Origin: CF-39 sp035651155
GTDB lineage: Bacteria > Chloroflexota > Limnocylindria > P2-11E
Length of the DNA: 64,000 bases
Direction: 5' to 3'
NCBI GenBank assembly: GCA_035651155.1
Contig: DASRGG010000011.1
Location: 91,005 to 155,004, forward strand
Position 1 is the first letter of the stretch. Every line of letters begins with the position of its first letter. The translations under genes were made by a program, and so were the position numbers. Positions 9,060 to 17,182 of the stretch are shown in pieces. The notes under the pieces were generated by a model that saw nothing but the letters and a program-made list of their open reading frames with translations, was not told the DNA's origin and did no database searches.

Positions 9060-9419
9060 GTGAATTACGGCGCGGCCTGGGATGCGGTCGTGGCGCTAGC
9101 CCGTGCGAGGCGGGGTGAGGATTTCACCACGGCCGATCTAGCGAAGTTCCTTGCTATTAGTCGGCAGTCCGCGCACGCATGGCTTAAGCGGTTTGTCGAG
9201 GACAAGCGCCTCGTCCCCGTTGGACACGGGCGCGCGACGCGCTACCGCGTAGCTCCTTACGACCCGCCCAGAATCGCGCTCACACGGCCAGCCCCCCAAA
9301 TCGCTACGAGTACGTCAACGGCCCGCGCTTCGGTGTGGGGCGGCGGTGTACCAACGCTGACCGACGCCGGAACTGCCTCCGCAACTGATGTGGCGAAGCG
9401 CGAGCCGGAGCGCGACTGA
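9060..9419 (+). CDS. Small helix-turn-helix protein
   Basis: 119 residues from the GTG at 9060. Residues about 20-60 (FTTADLAKFLAISRQSAHAWLKRFVEDKRLVPVG) form a winged-helix/HTH, followed by a basic turn and a disordered Ala/Thr-rich tail. An upstream in-frame GTG at 9018 would put the promoter inside the gene, so the later start is preferred. It ends 5 bases before the transposase gene and may control it or the divergent hicBA. No specific family is recognised. Confidence 0.6.
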   Translation: MNYGAAWDAVVALARARRGEDFTTADLAKFLAISRQSAHAWLKRFVEDKRLVPVGHGRATRYRVAPYDPPRIALTRPAPQIATSTSTARASVWGGGVPTLTDAGTASATDVAKREPERD

Positions 9420-9424
9420 GACGT

Positions 9425-10177
9425 ATGGCGAAGATGGAGCGCTACACACGCAAGGATTTTGAGCGGGACTTCCCAGATGACGACGCGTGCCTGAACTGGC
9501 TGTTCGCAGTCGCAAACCCTGACCCAATCACCTGCGCGGGATGCGGCAAGGTGACGAAGTTCTACCGCGTAAAGCGCCGCAAGGCGTTCGCGTGTGGCGA
9601 CTGCGGAGACTTGCTTTACCCAATGGCAGGCACGATCTACGAGAAGTCACGTACGCCACTCAAGACGTGGTTCCTCGCCGTCTACCTCATGAGTAGCACG
9701 CGAACGGGCGTGTCCGCGAAGTGGCTTGAGCGCTCCGTGGGTGTGACCTACAAGACGGCGTGGCGCATGTTTCGGCAGATTCGATCCATGCTCGATGAGG
9801 GCGAGCCTGCGCCACTGCGCGGCATGGTCGAGATTGACGAGACCTATATCGGCGGCAAGAAGCATGGCATGGGGCGTGGCGCGGTCGGCAAGGCCGTTGT
9901 GCTGGGCATGTACGAGCGCGGCGGACGTGTCGTGGCCGAGGTCGTTCAGGACACCAAGCGCAAGAGCATCGAGCCTGTCGTGCTAAAGCGCGTCGCCCAG
10001 GGTGCCGCGATCTTCACCGACGAGCTGAACACGTACGACAGCCTGCCGAAGCGCGGCATGGTCCATATGCGGGTCAATCACAAGGCGAAGCGTTGGGTCA
10101 CCGAGGGCATCGCGCCTGAGTTATCCCGTCGGAGCAGGGAGACCTCCTGTACGGTCCCACCCCACACCGACTCCTGA
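9425..10177 (+). pseudogene. IS1595/ISXO2-type transposase, truncated
   Basis: Starts MAKMERYTRKDFERDFPDDDACLNWL with an N-terminal zinc ribbon (CAGC at about 37-40, CGDC at about 57-60) and the ISXO2-like DDE domain. The first Asp (EIDETYIGG) and second Asp (FTDELNTYDSL) are present. Homology stops after HKAKRWVTEG at about 10110; the third catalytic residue (the HTNTIENFW block of the family) and the C-terminus are missing, replaced by 23 unrelated residues that run through the right direct repeat. It should be inactive. IS1595-type units often carry passenger genes, which fits the hicBA pair upstream. Confidence 0.8.
10117..10139 (+). repeat. Right direct repeat of island
   Basis: TGAGT plus the 18-base core TATCCCGTCGGAGCAGGG (10122-10139), matching 8211-8232 except for one inserted T. 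It lies exactly where the transposase loses similarity to its family. Confidence 0.75.
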
Positions 10178-10261
10178 CCGTTCCCTAACGGCCCGCCGCA
10201 GGCGGCCGCTACATGACCGAAGGGGCCCGGGCGGGAGTCTGGGTCCGCGGAGGACGGGGCG

Positions 10262-10688
10262 ATGCGACACCTGGTGAGCGGGGCTCACCGCGGCGTTCAC
10301 GGCACTCATCCTGGGCACGCTCATCGCCGGCGCGGCGGACGCGGCGCGCGCCGCGGACGCGGCCAAACGGCAGCAGGCGGCGCGGGCGATCGTCGCCGAC
10401 ACCTCCATCGACGAGACGACGGCCGACGCGGCCGCCTACCGCGCCCAGCTCGAGGCGGCGCTCGCACAGCTCAATGCCGCGCACGCGCAGCTCCAGTCTC
10501 GCGACGCCGCCTACCGCGATCTGCTCGCGACCTCGCAGGGCAACGTCGATCGTCTCCGGACCGCGAACGCCCAGTTGCAGCAACAGCTCGCGCAGGCCGC
10601 CGCGCGCATCCAGCAGGCCGAGGCCCTCGCCGCGCAGGCCCGGGCCGCGACGACACCCGTGCGCCGTGAAGCGCACGACGACGACTAG
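10262..10688 (+). pseudogene. Membrane-anchored coiled-coil protein gene with one frameshift
   Basis: ATG at 10262 has a good ribosome site (GGAGG about 8 bases upstream) but its frame gives nonsense after MRHLVSG. Skipping one G in the GGGG at 10279-10282 restores a plausible protein: a short N-terminus, a membrane helix (LTAAFTALILGTLIAGA), then a long Ala/Gln/Arg coiled coil (AYRAQLEAALAQLNAAHAQL, NAQLQQQLAQAAARIQQ) ending at the TAG at 10686-10688. Either a real frameshift or a base-calling error in the G run. Function unknown; probably part of the small membrane operon that follows. Confidence 0.6.
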
Positions 10689-10690
10689 CA

Positions 10691-10974
10691 ATGAACACGA
10701 AGGAGCTCGGCTCGACCCTTCGTCGCGGCGTCGTCGCCGGCACGATCGCCGGATCGGTGTCCGGGTGGGCCGCGTTCGCCGCGCACGCGGCGATCGTGCC
10801 GTCGCGCTGCCGGAGCCGACGCCCGTCGTTCCCCCGCGGCTGCCGCCGCTTCCCGCGGCGCCGTCGCTCGCGCCCTTGCCGGACGTGAAGAGCGTGCCGG
10901 CCGCCTCGACGGCCGTGCTCCCGCCGGTGCACGCGACCAGCGTCGCGCCCGCGACGACCACCCGCAGATCCTGA
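10691..10974 (+). pseudogene. Membrane/proline-rich protein gene with one frameshift
   Basis: ATG at 10691 starts MNTKELGSTLRRGVVAGTIAG, with a membrane helix to about residue 34. Its own frame then turns into Arg-rich nonsense. The frame one base earlier reads on as a proline-rich tail (VALPEPTPVVPPRLPPLP...) and ends at a TGA (10972-10974) that overlaps the ATG of the ferric-reductase-like gene. That coupling argues that the shifted frame is the true C-terminus. One base seems to be missing near 10795-10802. Real mutation or sequencing error cannot be separated. Confidence 0.55.
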
Positions 10975-11681
10975 TGGCGGGTCGCGAAGCCGCGAACGCG
11001 TCGACCGCGCCGCGCGGGCTCGGGATCGTCACGCTCGTCGGCGGCGGGCTCGCCGGCGGTGCGGTGGCGTTCTCGGTGGCGACGTCCGGCGAGGTCGCGG
11101 CGATGCCGGAGGAGCTCACGATGCTCATCTGGTACGCGATCCGCGTCACGGGCGTCACCGCGTACATCGCGCTGTGGCTCACGACGGTCGCCGGCCTGTG
11201 CATCTCGGGACAGCTCGGCGGCAAGTGGCTTCCCGGCGCGCTCCTCTACCCGCTGCATCAGCTCGGCGACCTCGCGCTGTCGCTCATGGTCCTGCACGCG
11301 GCGCTGCTGCTCGGCGACCACTACGCGCAGTTCACGCCCGCTTCGCTCGTCGTGCCGTTCACGGCGGTCTATCGACCGGAGTGGACCGGCCTCGGCATCA
11401 TCGCGCTCTACCTCTCGGCGATCGTGTTCTGGAGCGTCCACCCGCGCTCGCGCATCGGCTATCGCGCGTGGCACGCGATCCACCTCGTCTCGTTCGCGGC
11501 GTTCGCGCTCGCGCTGGCGCACGGCTTCGCCTCGGGCAGCGACTCCGGCTCCGCCGCGATGCGGCTCATGTATCTCGTGACGGGTCAGATCGCGATCGTG
11601 CTGGTCAGCCTGCGCATCTGGCGCCAGAGGCCGAAGACGAAGGCGGGCGAGCGTCCCCGCCCCGCGGCCGCGCGGGGCTGA
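10974..11681 (+). CDS. Ferric-reductase-like transmembrane protein
   Basis: 235 residues with about six membrane helices. Helices carry the paired His residues expected for haem in ferric-reductase-like (FRD/MsrQ-type) domains: LHQLGDLALSLMVLHAALLLGDH and WHAIHLVSFAAFALALAHGF. No FAD/NADPH-binding domain follows, so it would need a partner. It probably moves electrons across the membrane. The ATG overlaps the preceding stop (TGATG), indicating translational coupling with the proline-rich protein. Confidence 0.78.
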   Translation: MAGREAANASTAPRGLGIVTLVGGGLAGGAVAFSVATSGEVAAMPEELTMLIWYAIRVTGVTAYIALWLTTVAGLCISGQLGGKWLPGALLYPLHQLGDLALSLMVLHAALLLGDHYAQFTPASLVVPFTAVYRPEWTGLGIIALYLSAIVFWSVHPRSRIGYRAWHAIHLVSFAAFALALAHGFASGSDSGSAAMRLMYLVTGQIAIVLVSLRIWRQRPKTKAGERPRPAAARG

Positions 11682-11730
11682 TCCCGGAGCGGTACATCCG
11701 CCGCTGGACGGCATTCGTACATTCGTCGAG

Positions 11731-12324
11731 ATGACCGACGAGGTCCCCAGGCGCGACGCGGCCGTGCCCTCGGACGACACCTTGATCACCGCCCTCGCGG
11801 GGCGCGATCTGGGCGCGCTCGCGGCCTTGTACGACCGCTATGGGCGCATCGCCTACGCGCTCGCGTACCGGATCCTCGGCGAGCCGGAGGCCGCGGAGGA
11901 CGTCGTGCACGACGGCTTCATCTCGGCGTGGCGCGGCGCGACGAGCTACCGCTCGGAGCGCGGCAACGTACGCGGCTGGCTGCTCTCGATCGTCCATCAC
12001 CGCGCGGTCGACGTGCTGCGCCGCAAGACCACCTTCCGACCGGCACCGCTCGAGGCCGCGGAGCACCGCGCCGCCGACGACGACACCGCCGAGGAAGCGA
12101 CCCGCAACGTCGAGCACGCGAGCGTGCGCGCCGCCCTCGAGGCGCTCCCGCCCGCGCAGCGCCGAACCATCGAGCTCGCCTACTTCGGCGGCTACACGCA
12201 TGTCGAGCTCGCGGACCTCATGGGCGTGCCGCTCGGGACGGTGAAGGGGCGCATGCGCATCGGCCTGCAGAAGCTGCGGCGCGCGCTCGAGCTGCAACAC
12301 CGGACCGAAGAGGTGACGCGATGA
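11731..12324 (+). CDS. ECF RNA polymerase sigma factor, SigK-like
   Basis: 197 residues. Region 2 (ALAALYDRYGRIAYALAYRILGEPEAAEDVVHDGFISAW...GWLLSIVHHRAVDVLRRK) and region 4 (EALPPAQRRTIELAYFGGYTHVELADLMGVPLGTVKGRMRIGLQKLRRAL) are complete, and there is no extra domain. It directs RNA polymerase to stress or envelope genes when released by its anti-sigma factor, encoded next with a 4-base ATGA overlap. The pairing resembles SigK-RskA. Confidence 0.92.
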   Translation: MTDEVPRRDAAVPSDDTLITALAGRDLGALAALYDRYGRIAYALAYRILGEPEAAEDVVHDGFISAWRGATSYRSERGNVRGWLLSIVHHRAVDVLRRKTTFRPAPLEAAEHRAADDDTAEEATRNVEHASVRAALEALPPAQRRTIELAYFGGYTHVELADLMGVPLGTVKGRMRIGLQKLRRALELQHRTEEVTR

Positions 12325-13064
12325 CGCACGTGGTCGACGACCTCGAGCTGTACGCGCTCGACGCGCTGCCGGCCGCGGACCGCGCACGCATCACCGCGCA
12401 TCTCGCCGAGTGCCCGGCGTGCCGCGAGCAGGCGCGACTCCTGGAGGAGGTCGCCGTCGAGCTGCCCGACACGCTGCCGCAGCAGGAGGTCCCCGCGCGT
12501 CTGCGCAGCCGCATCCTCGCGTCGGCGCGCGCCGACCTCGCCGCGCCGGCCGCCCGCCGCGGCACCGCATGGACCGCGTGGCTCAGCCCGACGCGGCTCG
12601 CGCTCGCCGGCCTCGTCGCCGCGGTGCTCGTCCTCGGGACGGTCGATCTCGCCCTGATGCGCCAGCGCGACGAGGCGCTCGCGCAGCGCGACTCGTACGG
12701 CGCCGTCGTCGCCCGCGTCGCGCACGGCGGGAAGAGCTGGTACATGGCCGGCCTCGACCGCTGGGCCGGCTCCGGCGGGACGCTCTTCGCGCCCGCGAAG
12801 CCGGACCTGTCTCCGTACATCGTCTTTCACGACCTGCGTCCGCTCGACGCGGGGACGGTCTACGCGCTGTGGCTCGTCGACCCCGACGGGCACTGGGTGC
12901 GCGCCGCGAACTTCCGACCGACCGGCGACACGGCGCAAGCCGTGATCCTCGACGAGCCGGTGAGCGGATACACCCAGTGCGCCGTGACCGTGGAGACCGC
13001 GCGCGAGGGCCGCCGCGCGGGTCCGCTGGTCATGCAGTCGCGCATCGGTCCGCCGGCGCAGTAG
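12321..13064 (+). CDS. Zinc-binding anti-sigma factor, RskA-like
   Basis: 247 residues. N-terminal zinc anti-sigma domain with the HxxxCxxC motif (AHLAECPACREQ, about 29-40), one membrane helix (about 95-115, LALAGLVAAVLVLGTVDLAL) and an extracytoplasmic RskA-type C-terminal domain (YIVFHDLRPLDAGTVYALWLVD). It should hold the ECF sigma factor at the membrane until a signal triggers its proteolysis. The gene overlaps the sigma factor by 4 bases and runs 35 bases into the convergent phosphodiesterase gene. Confidence 0.9.
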   Translation: MTHVVDDLELYALDALPAADRARITAHLAECPACREQARLLEEVAVELPDTLPQQEVPARLRSRILASARADLAAPAARRGTAWTAWLSPTRLALAGLVAAVLVLGTVDLALMRQRDEALAQRDSYGAVVARVAHGGKSWYMAGLDRWAGSGGTLFAPAKPDLSPYIVFHDLRPLDAGTVYALWLVDPDGHWVRAANFRPTGDTAQAVILDEPVSGYTQCAVTVETAREGRRAGPLVMQSRIGPPAQ

Positions 13065-15090
13065 CGGAGGCGCCGAGCCCACGCAGCCACGCGCGAAGCC
13101 GGCGGTGCAGCTCGGTCGCGCCAACGACCGGTCCGTCCAGAGGCCACTCCGCGGGATGCAGGATGAACGCGTCCTCCTGCCAGCCACCGAGCCCGCCATG
13201 CGAGCCGATCTGGTCCTCGAACCCGATGGCCTCTCCGGTCGCGGGATCGTAGCGGCCGAGGACGACGAGATCGCCACAGTTGCGCATCGCGTCCAGGCGC
13301 TCGAGCCCTGCCGCCGCGTGCGGTCCGTAGGGCGCGAGCGGATCGCTGCCCAGGGTCCGGCCGCCGCGCAGCGTGCGCGTTCCGCCGCGCGCGAGCACGA
13401 TGGTGTCGCCGTCGCGCGTGCGCACCATCACGAAGCCGACCCCCGGATGCGCGACCAGTCCCGCGATGAGCCGGGGATAGCGCGCGTCGATGTCCTCACG
13501 CGTGGCGCGGCCGGGAAGACGCGGCAGCGAGACGTGCGCGAGGTTGCCGGAGGCCGCGACGACGAGCTCGGGCGGATCGCCGTCGCCGTGCGCGCCGCCC
13601 GCCCGCGGCCGTAGCGGACGCAGTGCCCCGCCGAGGGCCGAGAAGGCCTCGAGATGGAGAGTGAACAGCCGCCCGCCGTGCTCGGACGACGCGGCCGCGT
13701 GGGTCTCGATGCCCTCGCCCATGAGCGATCCGATCACGTCCGCGAGCTTCTCCTTGAACCGCGCGTGGAACATCGGTCCCGGCGTCTGTCCGTGGTCGGA
13801 GAGCACCACGAAGCGGTACCGCCGGGGCGCGTCGAGCGCGGCCTTCTCGAGCAGACCGACGATGCGGTCGATGCCGCGGAGCGCCTGGCGCGCCTCGACG
13901 CGATCGACGCCGGCGTGATGCGCGATCTCGTCGTAGTCGACGAGGTCGGCGTAGATCACCGGCACGCCGCGATACATCTCCTCGATGACGAGAGACGCGA
14001 CGAGATGCCGGAGGACGACGTTCGTGGCGGCGCGCGCGAACGGATACGGGAACGCGCGCGCGCCCCGTGGCTCCGCACCGCGCGCGCTCTCCAACCGCGC
14101 CTGCACGACCTCCTTCACGATCTCGCCGACGGACAGCACGAGCCAGCGTAGATAGGCGTACGGACTCACGAAGAACCAGTCGATGACGTGGCTGCGTCGA
14201 AGCTCGCGCGCCGGATCGTCGACGGTCGCCGCCGTCAAGAAGCTCCGCCGCGCGTCGCCCGAGAGCAGGTTGCCCACCGATGCGCCGTCCGCGAGCAGGC
14301 CGTCGCCGTCGGAGATCCGTCGCATGATGTCGCGCGCGTCACGCGGATGGTTCGATACGAAGAGGCGGCCGTCCTCCTTCTCGAACCAGCGGAAGCCCGG
14401 TATCCCGTCGTTGTTGCCGTGGAGGATCCCTGCCTGGCTCGCGGAGGTCTGCGTCGGGAGGAGCGGCGTCCACACGTCGAGCGTCACGTTCCCCGTCGCG
14501 AGCCAGCGCGCGAGCGTCGGCGTAAGGCCATCGTGGATCGCGCGCTCGAGCGCCGGATGCGCCAGTCCGTCGATCTGCACGAATACCACGCCCGGGCCGG
14601 CCACGCGCTCGCGCGGGCTGCGTGCCGCGAGCTGGCGCACGAGGGTGCCGAAGAATGAGTCGTCGTTCGCGATGGACAGTCCCGCCGCAAGCAGCGTATG
14701 GGTGACCGCGTAGATCGCCGCGCCGCCGATCGCGCTCCGCGTGCCGTCGATCCCGATGCCGGCCGACAGCCGCGCGACCGCGAGCAGCGCGAGCGCCTGG
14801 AGCACGAGCGTGCCCGCGCCGACGAGCATCACCGACACGCCCGAGAGGAGCGCGATGAGCACCGGACGCGTCACGATCGCCACGAGCGCGAGCGCGAGCG
14901 CCGCGACGACCGCTACGGGCGCGTCGCGGACGGCGATCCCGGGGACGAGCCACGCGGTCACGCCGAAGGCCGCGACGGACGTGGCGAAGATCAAGGCGCC
15001 GTGCCACGCGACCGTGTGCCATCCGCCGCTCCATCGCCAGAGGAGGTGCAGCTGCCTGCGGTAGAAGCCCGTGATACCGAGCGGATCCAC
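13030..15090 (-). CDS. Membrane-anchored alkaline-phosphatase-superfamily phosphodiesterase
   Basis: About 686 residues from the GTG at 15090. The first ~150 residues hold four or so membrane helices resembling a holin-like (phage holin 4) domain. The rest is a type I phosphodiesterase/nucleotide pyrophosphatase fold with metal and nucleophile blocks: VFVQIDGLAHPAL, LPTQTSASQAGILHG, YADLVDYDEIAHHAG, VVLSDHGQTPG and SSEHGGRLF. The catalytic face probably acts on a membrane or extracytoplasmic substrate, possibly a lipid headgroup; the substrate is unknown. The start lies 33 bases from the divergent metallo-hydrolase gene. Confidence 0.82.
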   Translation of the reverse strand: MDPLGITGFYRRQLHLLWRWSGGWHTVAWHGALIFATSVAAFGVTAWLVPGIAVRDAPVAVVAALALALVAIVTRPVLIALLSGVSVMLVGAGTLVLQALALLAVARLSAGIGIDGTRSAIGGAAIYAVTHTLLAAGLSIANDDSFFGTLVRQLAARSPRERVAGPGVVFVQIDGLAHPALERAIHDGLTPTLARWLATGNVTLDVWTPLLPTQTSASQAGILHGNNDGIPGFRWFEKEDGRLFVSNHPRDARDIMRRISDGDGLLADGASVGNLLSGDARRSFLTAATVDDPARELRRSHVIDWFFVSPYAYLRWLVLSVGEIVKEVVQARLESARGAEPRGARAFPYPFARAATNVVLRHLVASLVIEEMYRGVPVIYADLVDYDEIAHHAGVDRVEARQALRGIDRIVGLLEKAALDAPRRYRFVVLSDHGQTPGPMFHARFKEKLADVIGSLMGEGIETHAAASSEHGGRLFTLHLEAFSALGGALRPLRPRAGGAHGDGDPPELVVAASGNLAHVSLPRLPGRATREDIDARYPRLIAGLVAHPGVGFVMVRTRDGDTIVLARGGTRTLRGGRTLGSDPLAPYGPHAAAGLERLDAMRNCGDLVVLGRYDPATGEAIGFEDQIGSHGGLGGWQEDAFILHPAEWPLDGPVVGATELHRRLRAWLRGLGASATAPADRCATA

Positions 15091-15123
15091 GACGTCGGCA
15101 CGGTATACGCATACGCTGGGTCG

Positions 15124-15891
15124 ATGGGTGCCGCCCGCGCCGCGCTCCACTTCCTCGGCCATTCGACCGCGCTCGTCGACATCGACGGCACGCGCATCCT
15201 GACCGATCCCCTGCTCGTGAGCGGTCTCGGCCCGATCCGTCGCCGGCCGCACGCCACCCACGACGGGCTCCAGGGGATCACGCCGGATGCAGTCGTCATT
15301 TCCCATGCCCACCACGATCACCTGCACCTTCCGTCCCTGCGCCGCTTGGTCGGACGACCGCCGCTCATCGTTCCCGCCGGGCTCGGACGGCTCGTCGCGC
15401 GCGACGGCCACGACGTCACCGAGATCTCGCCGGGCGAGCGGCTGCGCGTCGGCGGCCTCACGATCGAGGCGACCCAGGCGCTCCACCATCCCGGGCGCGG
15501 GCCGCTCGGGCCGGCGGCGATCGCCATCGGGTTCCGCATCGCCGGCTCGACGCGCGTGTACTTCGCCGGCGACACCGACCTCTTCCCGGGCATGCGCGAC
15601 CTCGCCGGATCGGTGGACGTCGCGCTCCTGCCCGTGTGGGGCTGGGGACCGACGATCGGTGCCGGCCATCTCGATCCGCTGCGCGCCGCGCAGGCCGTGA
15701 CGTGCATACGACCGCGCTTGGCGGTCCCGATCCACTGGGGCACGTTCTATCCGCTCGGGCTCGCGCGCTTCTGCCCGCGTCCGCTCGAGCGTCCGCCGCT
15801 CGACTTCGCGGAGGAGGTCGCGAGGATCGCGCCGGCCACCGACGTGCGCGTCCTCGCGCCCGGCGACCGGATCGAGCTCTCGGCCTCGTGA
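15124..15891 (+). CDS. MBL-fold metallo-hydrolase, UlaG-like
   Basis: 255 residues. The metal site HAHHDH (HxHxDH) is intact, with later ligands in ALHHPG, FAGDTDLF and PIHWGTF. The overall pattern is that of the UlaG-like lactonase branch of the beta-lactamase fold. The ATG at 15124 begins MGAARAALHFLGHSTALVDIDG, typical for this branch. The gene overlaps the next one by GTGA, so they form an operon. The natural substrate is unknown. Confidence 0.85.
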   Translation: MGAARAALHFLGHSTALVDIDGTRILTDPLLVSGLGPIRRRPHATHDGLQGITPDAVVISHAHHDHLHLPSLRRLVGRPPLIVPAGLGRLVARDGHDVTEISPGERLRVGGLTIEATQALHHPGRGPLGPAAIAIGFRIAGSTRVYFAGDTDLFPGMRDLAGSVDVALLPVWGWGPTIGAGHLDPLRAAQAVTCIRPRLAVPIHWGTFYPLGLARFCPRPLERPPLDFAEEVARIAPATDVRVLAPGDRIELSAS

Positions 15892-17090
15892 CCTCGCGCT
15901 ACGACGTCGCCGTGATCGGCGCGGGCATCCTCGGCCTCGCGACCGCGCGCGAGCTCGTCCTGCGCGATCCCGCGCGCCGCGTCGTCGTCCTCGAGAAGGA
16001 GCCGGGCCCGGCCGCGCATCAGACCGGACACAACAGCGGCGTGATCCATTCCGGGCTGTACTACGCGCCGGGGTCGGAAAAGGCGCGACTCTGCGTCACG
16101 GGGCGCACGCTCATGCTCGAGTACTGCACCGCGCACGGCGTGCCGTTCGACGTGTGCGGGAAGCTCGTCGTGGCGAGCGACGAGACCGAGCTCGGTCCGC
16201 TCGCGCGGCTGCACGAGCGCGGCGTGGCCAACGGCCTTTCGGGTCTCCGGTTCGTGGAGGGCGACGAGATACCCGCGATCGAGCCGGCGGTCCGCGGTGT
16301 GCGCGCGCTCCTCGTCCCCGAGGCGGCGATCGTCGACTACGCGCTCGTCGCGCGGACCCTCGCGGACGAGCTCCGCTCCCGCTCGGTCACGCTGCGGTAC
16401 GGCTCCCTGGTCACGGGGCTGCGCGCCGTTCCCGGCGCCGTCGAGGTCGCCACCCCGCAGGGCGCGATCACCGCCCGCCACGTCATCGCCTGCGCGGGCC
16501 TGCATTCGGACCGCGTCGCGCGGATGGCCGGCGCGGCCGCGACGCCGAAGATCGTGCCCTTCCGCGGCGACTACTACGTCCTGCGGCCCGAGAGGCGCGC
16601 GCTCATCCGCGGCCTCGTGTATCCCGTGCCCGATCCTCGCTTCCCGTTCCTCGGCATCCACTTCACGCGGCGCATCGACGGCGAGGTCTGGGTCGGGCCC
16701 AACGCCGTGCTCGCGCTCGCGCGTGAGGGCTACCGGCGGACCGACATCGACCTCCGCGATCTCGTCGAATCGCTCGGCTATTCGGGCTTCCGGCGGCTCG
16801 CGGCGAGGTACTGGCGCACCGGGTCCGTCGAGATGGCGCGCGACTACGTGAAGGCGCTGTTCGTCTCCGCCCTCCGGCGCTACGTCCCCGAGCTGACCGC
16901 GGCCGACCTGCTCCCCGGACCATCCGGGGTGAGAGCGCAGGCGCTCGACGAGGACGGACGTCTGCTCGACGACTTCGCGTTCGACACGGTGGGCAGGATC
17001 CTCAACGTGCGCAACGCGCCGTCGCCCGCGGCCACATCCTCGCTCGCGCTGGCCCGCGAGTTCGTCGATCGGCTCGAGCGCGCCGCCTGA
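15888..17090 (+). CDS. lhgO: L-2-hydroxyglutarate oxidase-like FAD enzyme
   Basis: 400 residues from the GTG at 15888, overlapping the upstream stop. N-terminal Rossmann motif VIGAGILGLATARELV, then the LhgO-typical block HQTGHNSGVIHSGLYYAPGS, where the His may carry or contact FAD. C-terminal PSPAATSSLALAREFVDR closes the FAD site. The family oxidises L-2-hydroxyglutarate to 2-oxoglutarate, passing electrons to the quinone pool; this repairs a side product of central metabolism. The exact substrate is inferred from family similarity. Confidence 0.88.
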   Translation: MTSRYDVAVIGAGILGLATARELVLRDPARRVVVLEKEPGPAAHQTGHNSGVIHSGLYYAPGSEKARLCVTGRTLMLEYCTAHGVPFDVCGKLVVASDETELGPLARLHERGVANGLSGLRFVEGDEIPAIEPAVRGVRALLVPEAAIVDYALVARTLADELRSRSVTLRYGSLVTGLRAVPGAVEVATPQGAITARHVIACAGLHSDRVARMAGAAATPKIVPFRGDYYVLRPERRALIRGLVYPVPDPRFPFLGIHFTRRIDGEVWVGPNAVLALAREGYRRTDIDLRDLVESLGYSGFRRLAARYWRTGSVEMARDYVKALFVSALRRYVPELTAADLLPGPSGVRAQALDEDGRLLDDFAFDTVGRILNVRNAPSPAATSSLALAREFVDRLERAA

Positions 17091-17124
17091 CGTCCCGCCG
17101 CACGCACCCGCGAGCGCGACGAGG

Positions 17125-17152
17125 AAGAGGCCCGCCTTTCGGCGGGCCTCTT
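17125..17152. terminator. Bidirectional intrinsic terminator
   Basis: A perfect 12-bp stem (AAGAGGCCCGCC / GGCGGGCCTCTT) with a TTTC loop lies between the convergent lhgO and groEL genes. The outer A/T pairs give short U tracts in both directions. Confidence 0.85.
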
Positions 17153-17182
17153 CGCGTGTGCCTGTGCGGCGGTCTGGACTGG

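Larger units (their letters stand above)
8211..10139. mobile_element. Direct-repeat-bounded island with hicBA and a broken transposase
   Basis: About 1.9 kb lies between two imperfect direct repeats (8211-8232 and 10117-10139) that share an 18-base core. The DNA inside is visibly less G+C rich than its surroundings and has different codon use. It holds hicA, hicB, an HTH gene and an IS1595-type transposase whose homology stops where the right repeat begins. It is best read as a decayed transposon or small integrated element carrying a toxin-antitoxin pair. Whether the repeats are attachment sites, a target duplication or homologous-recombination scars is not decidable here. Confidence 0.6.
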
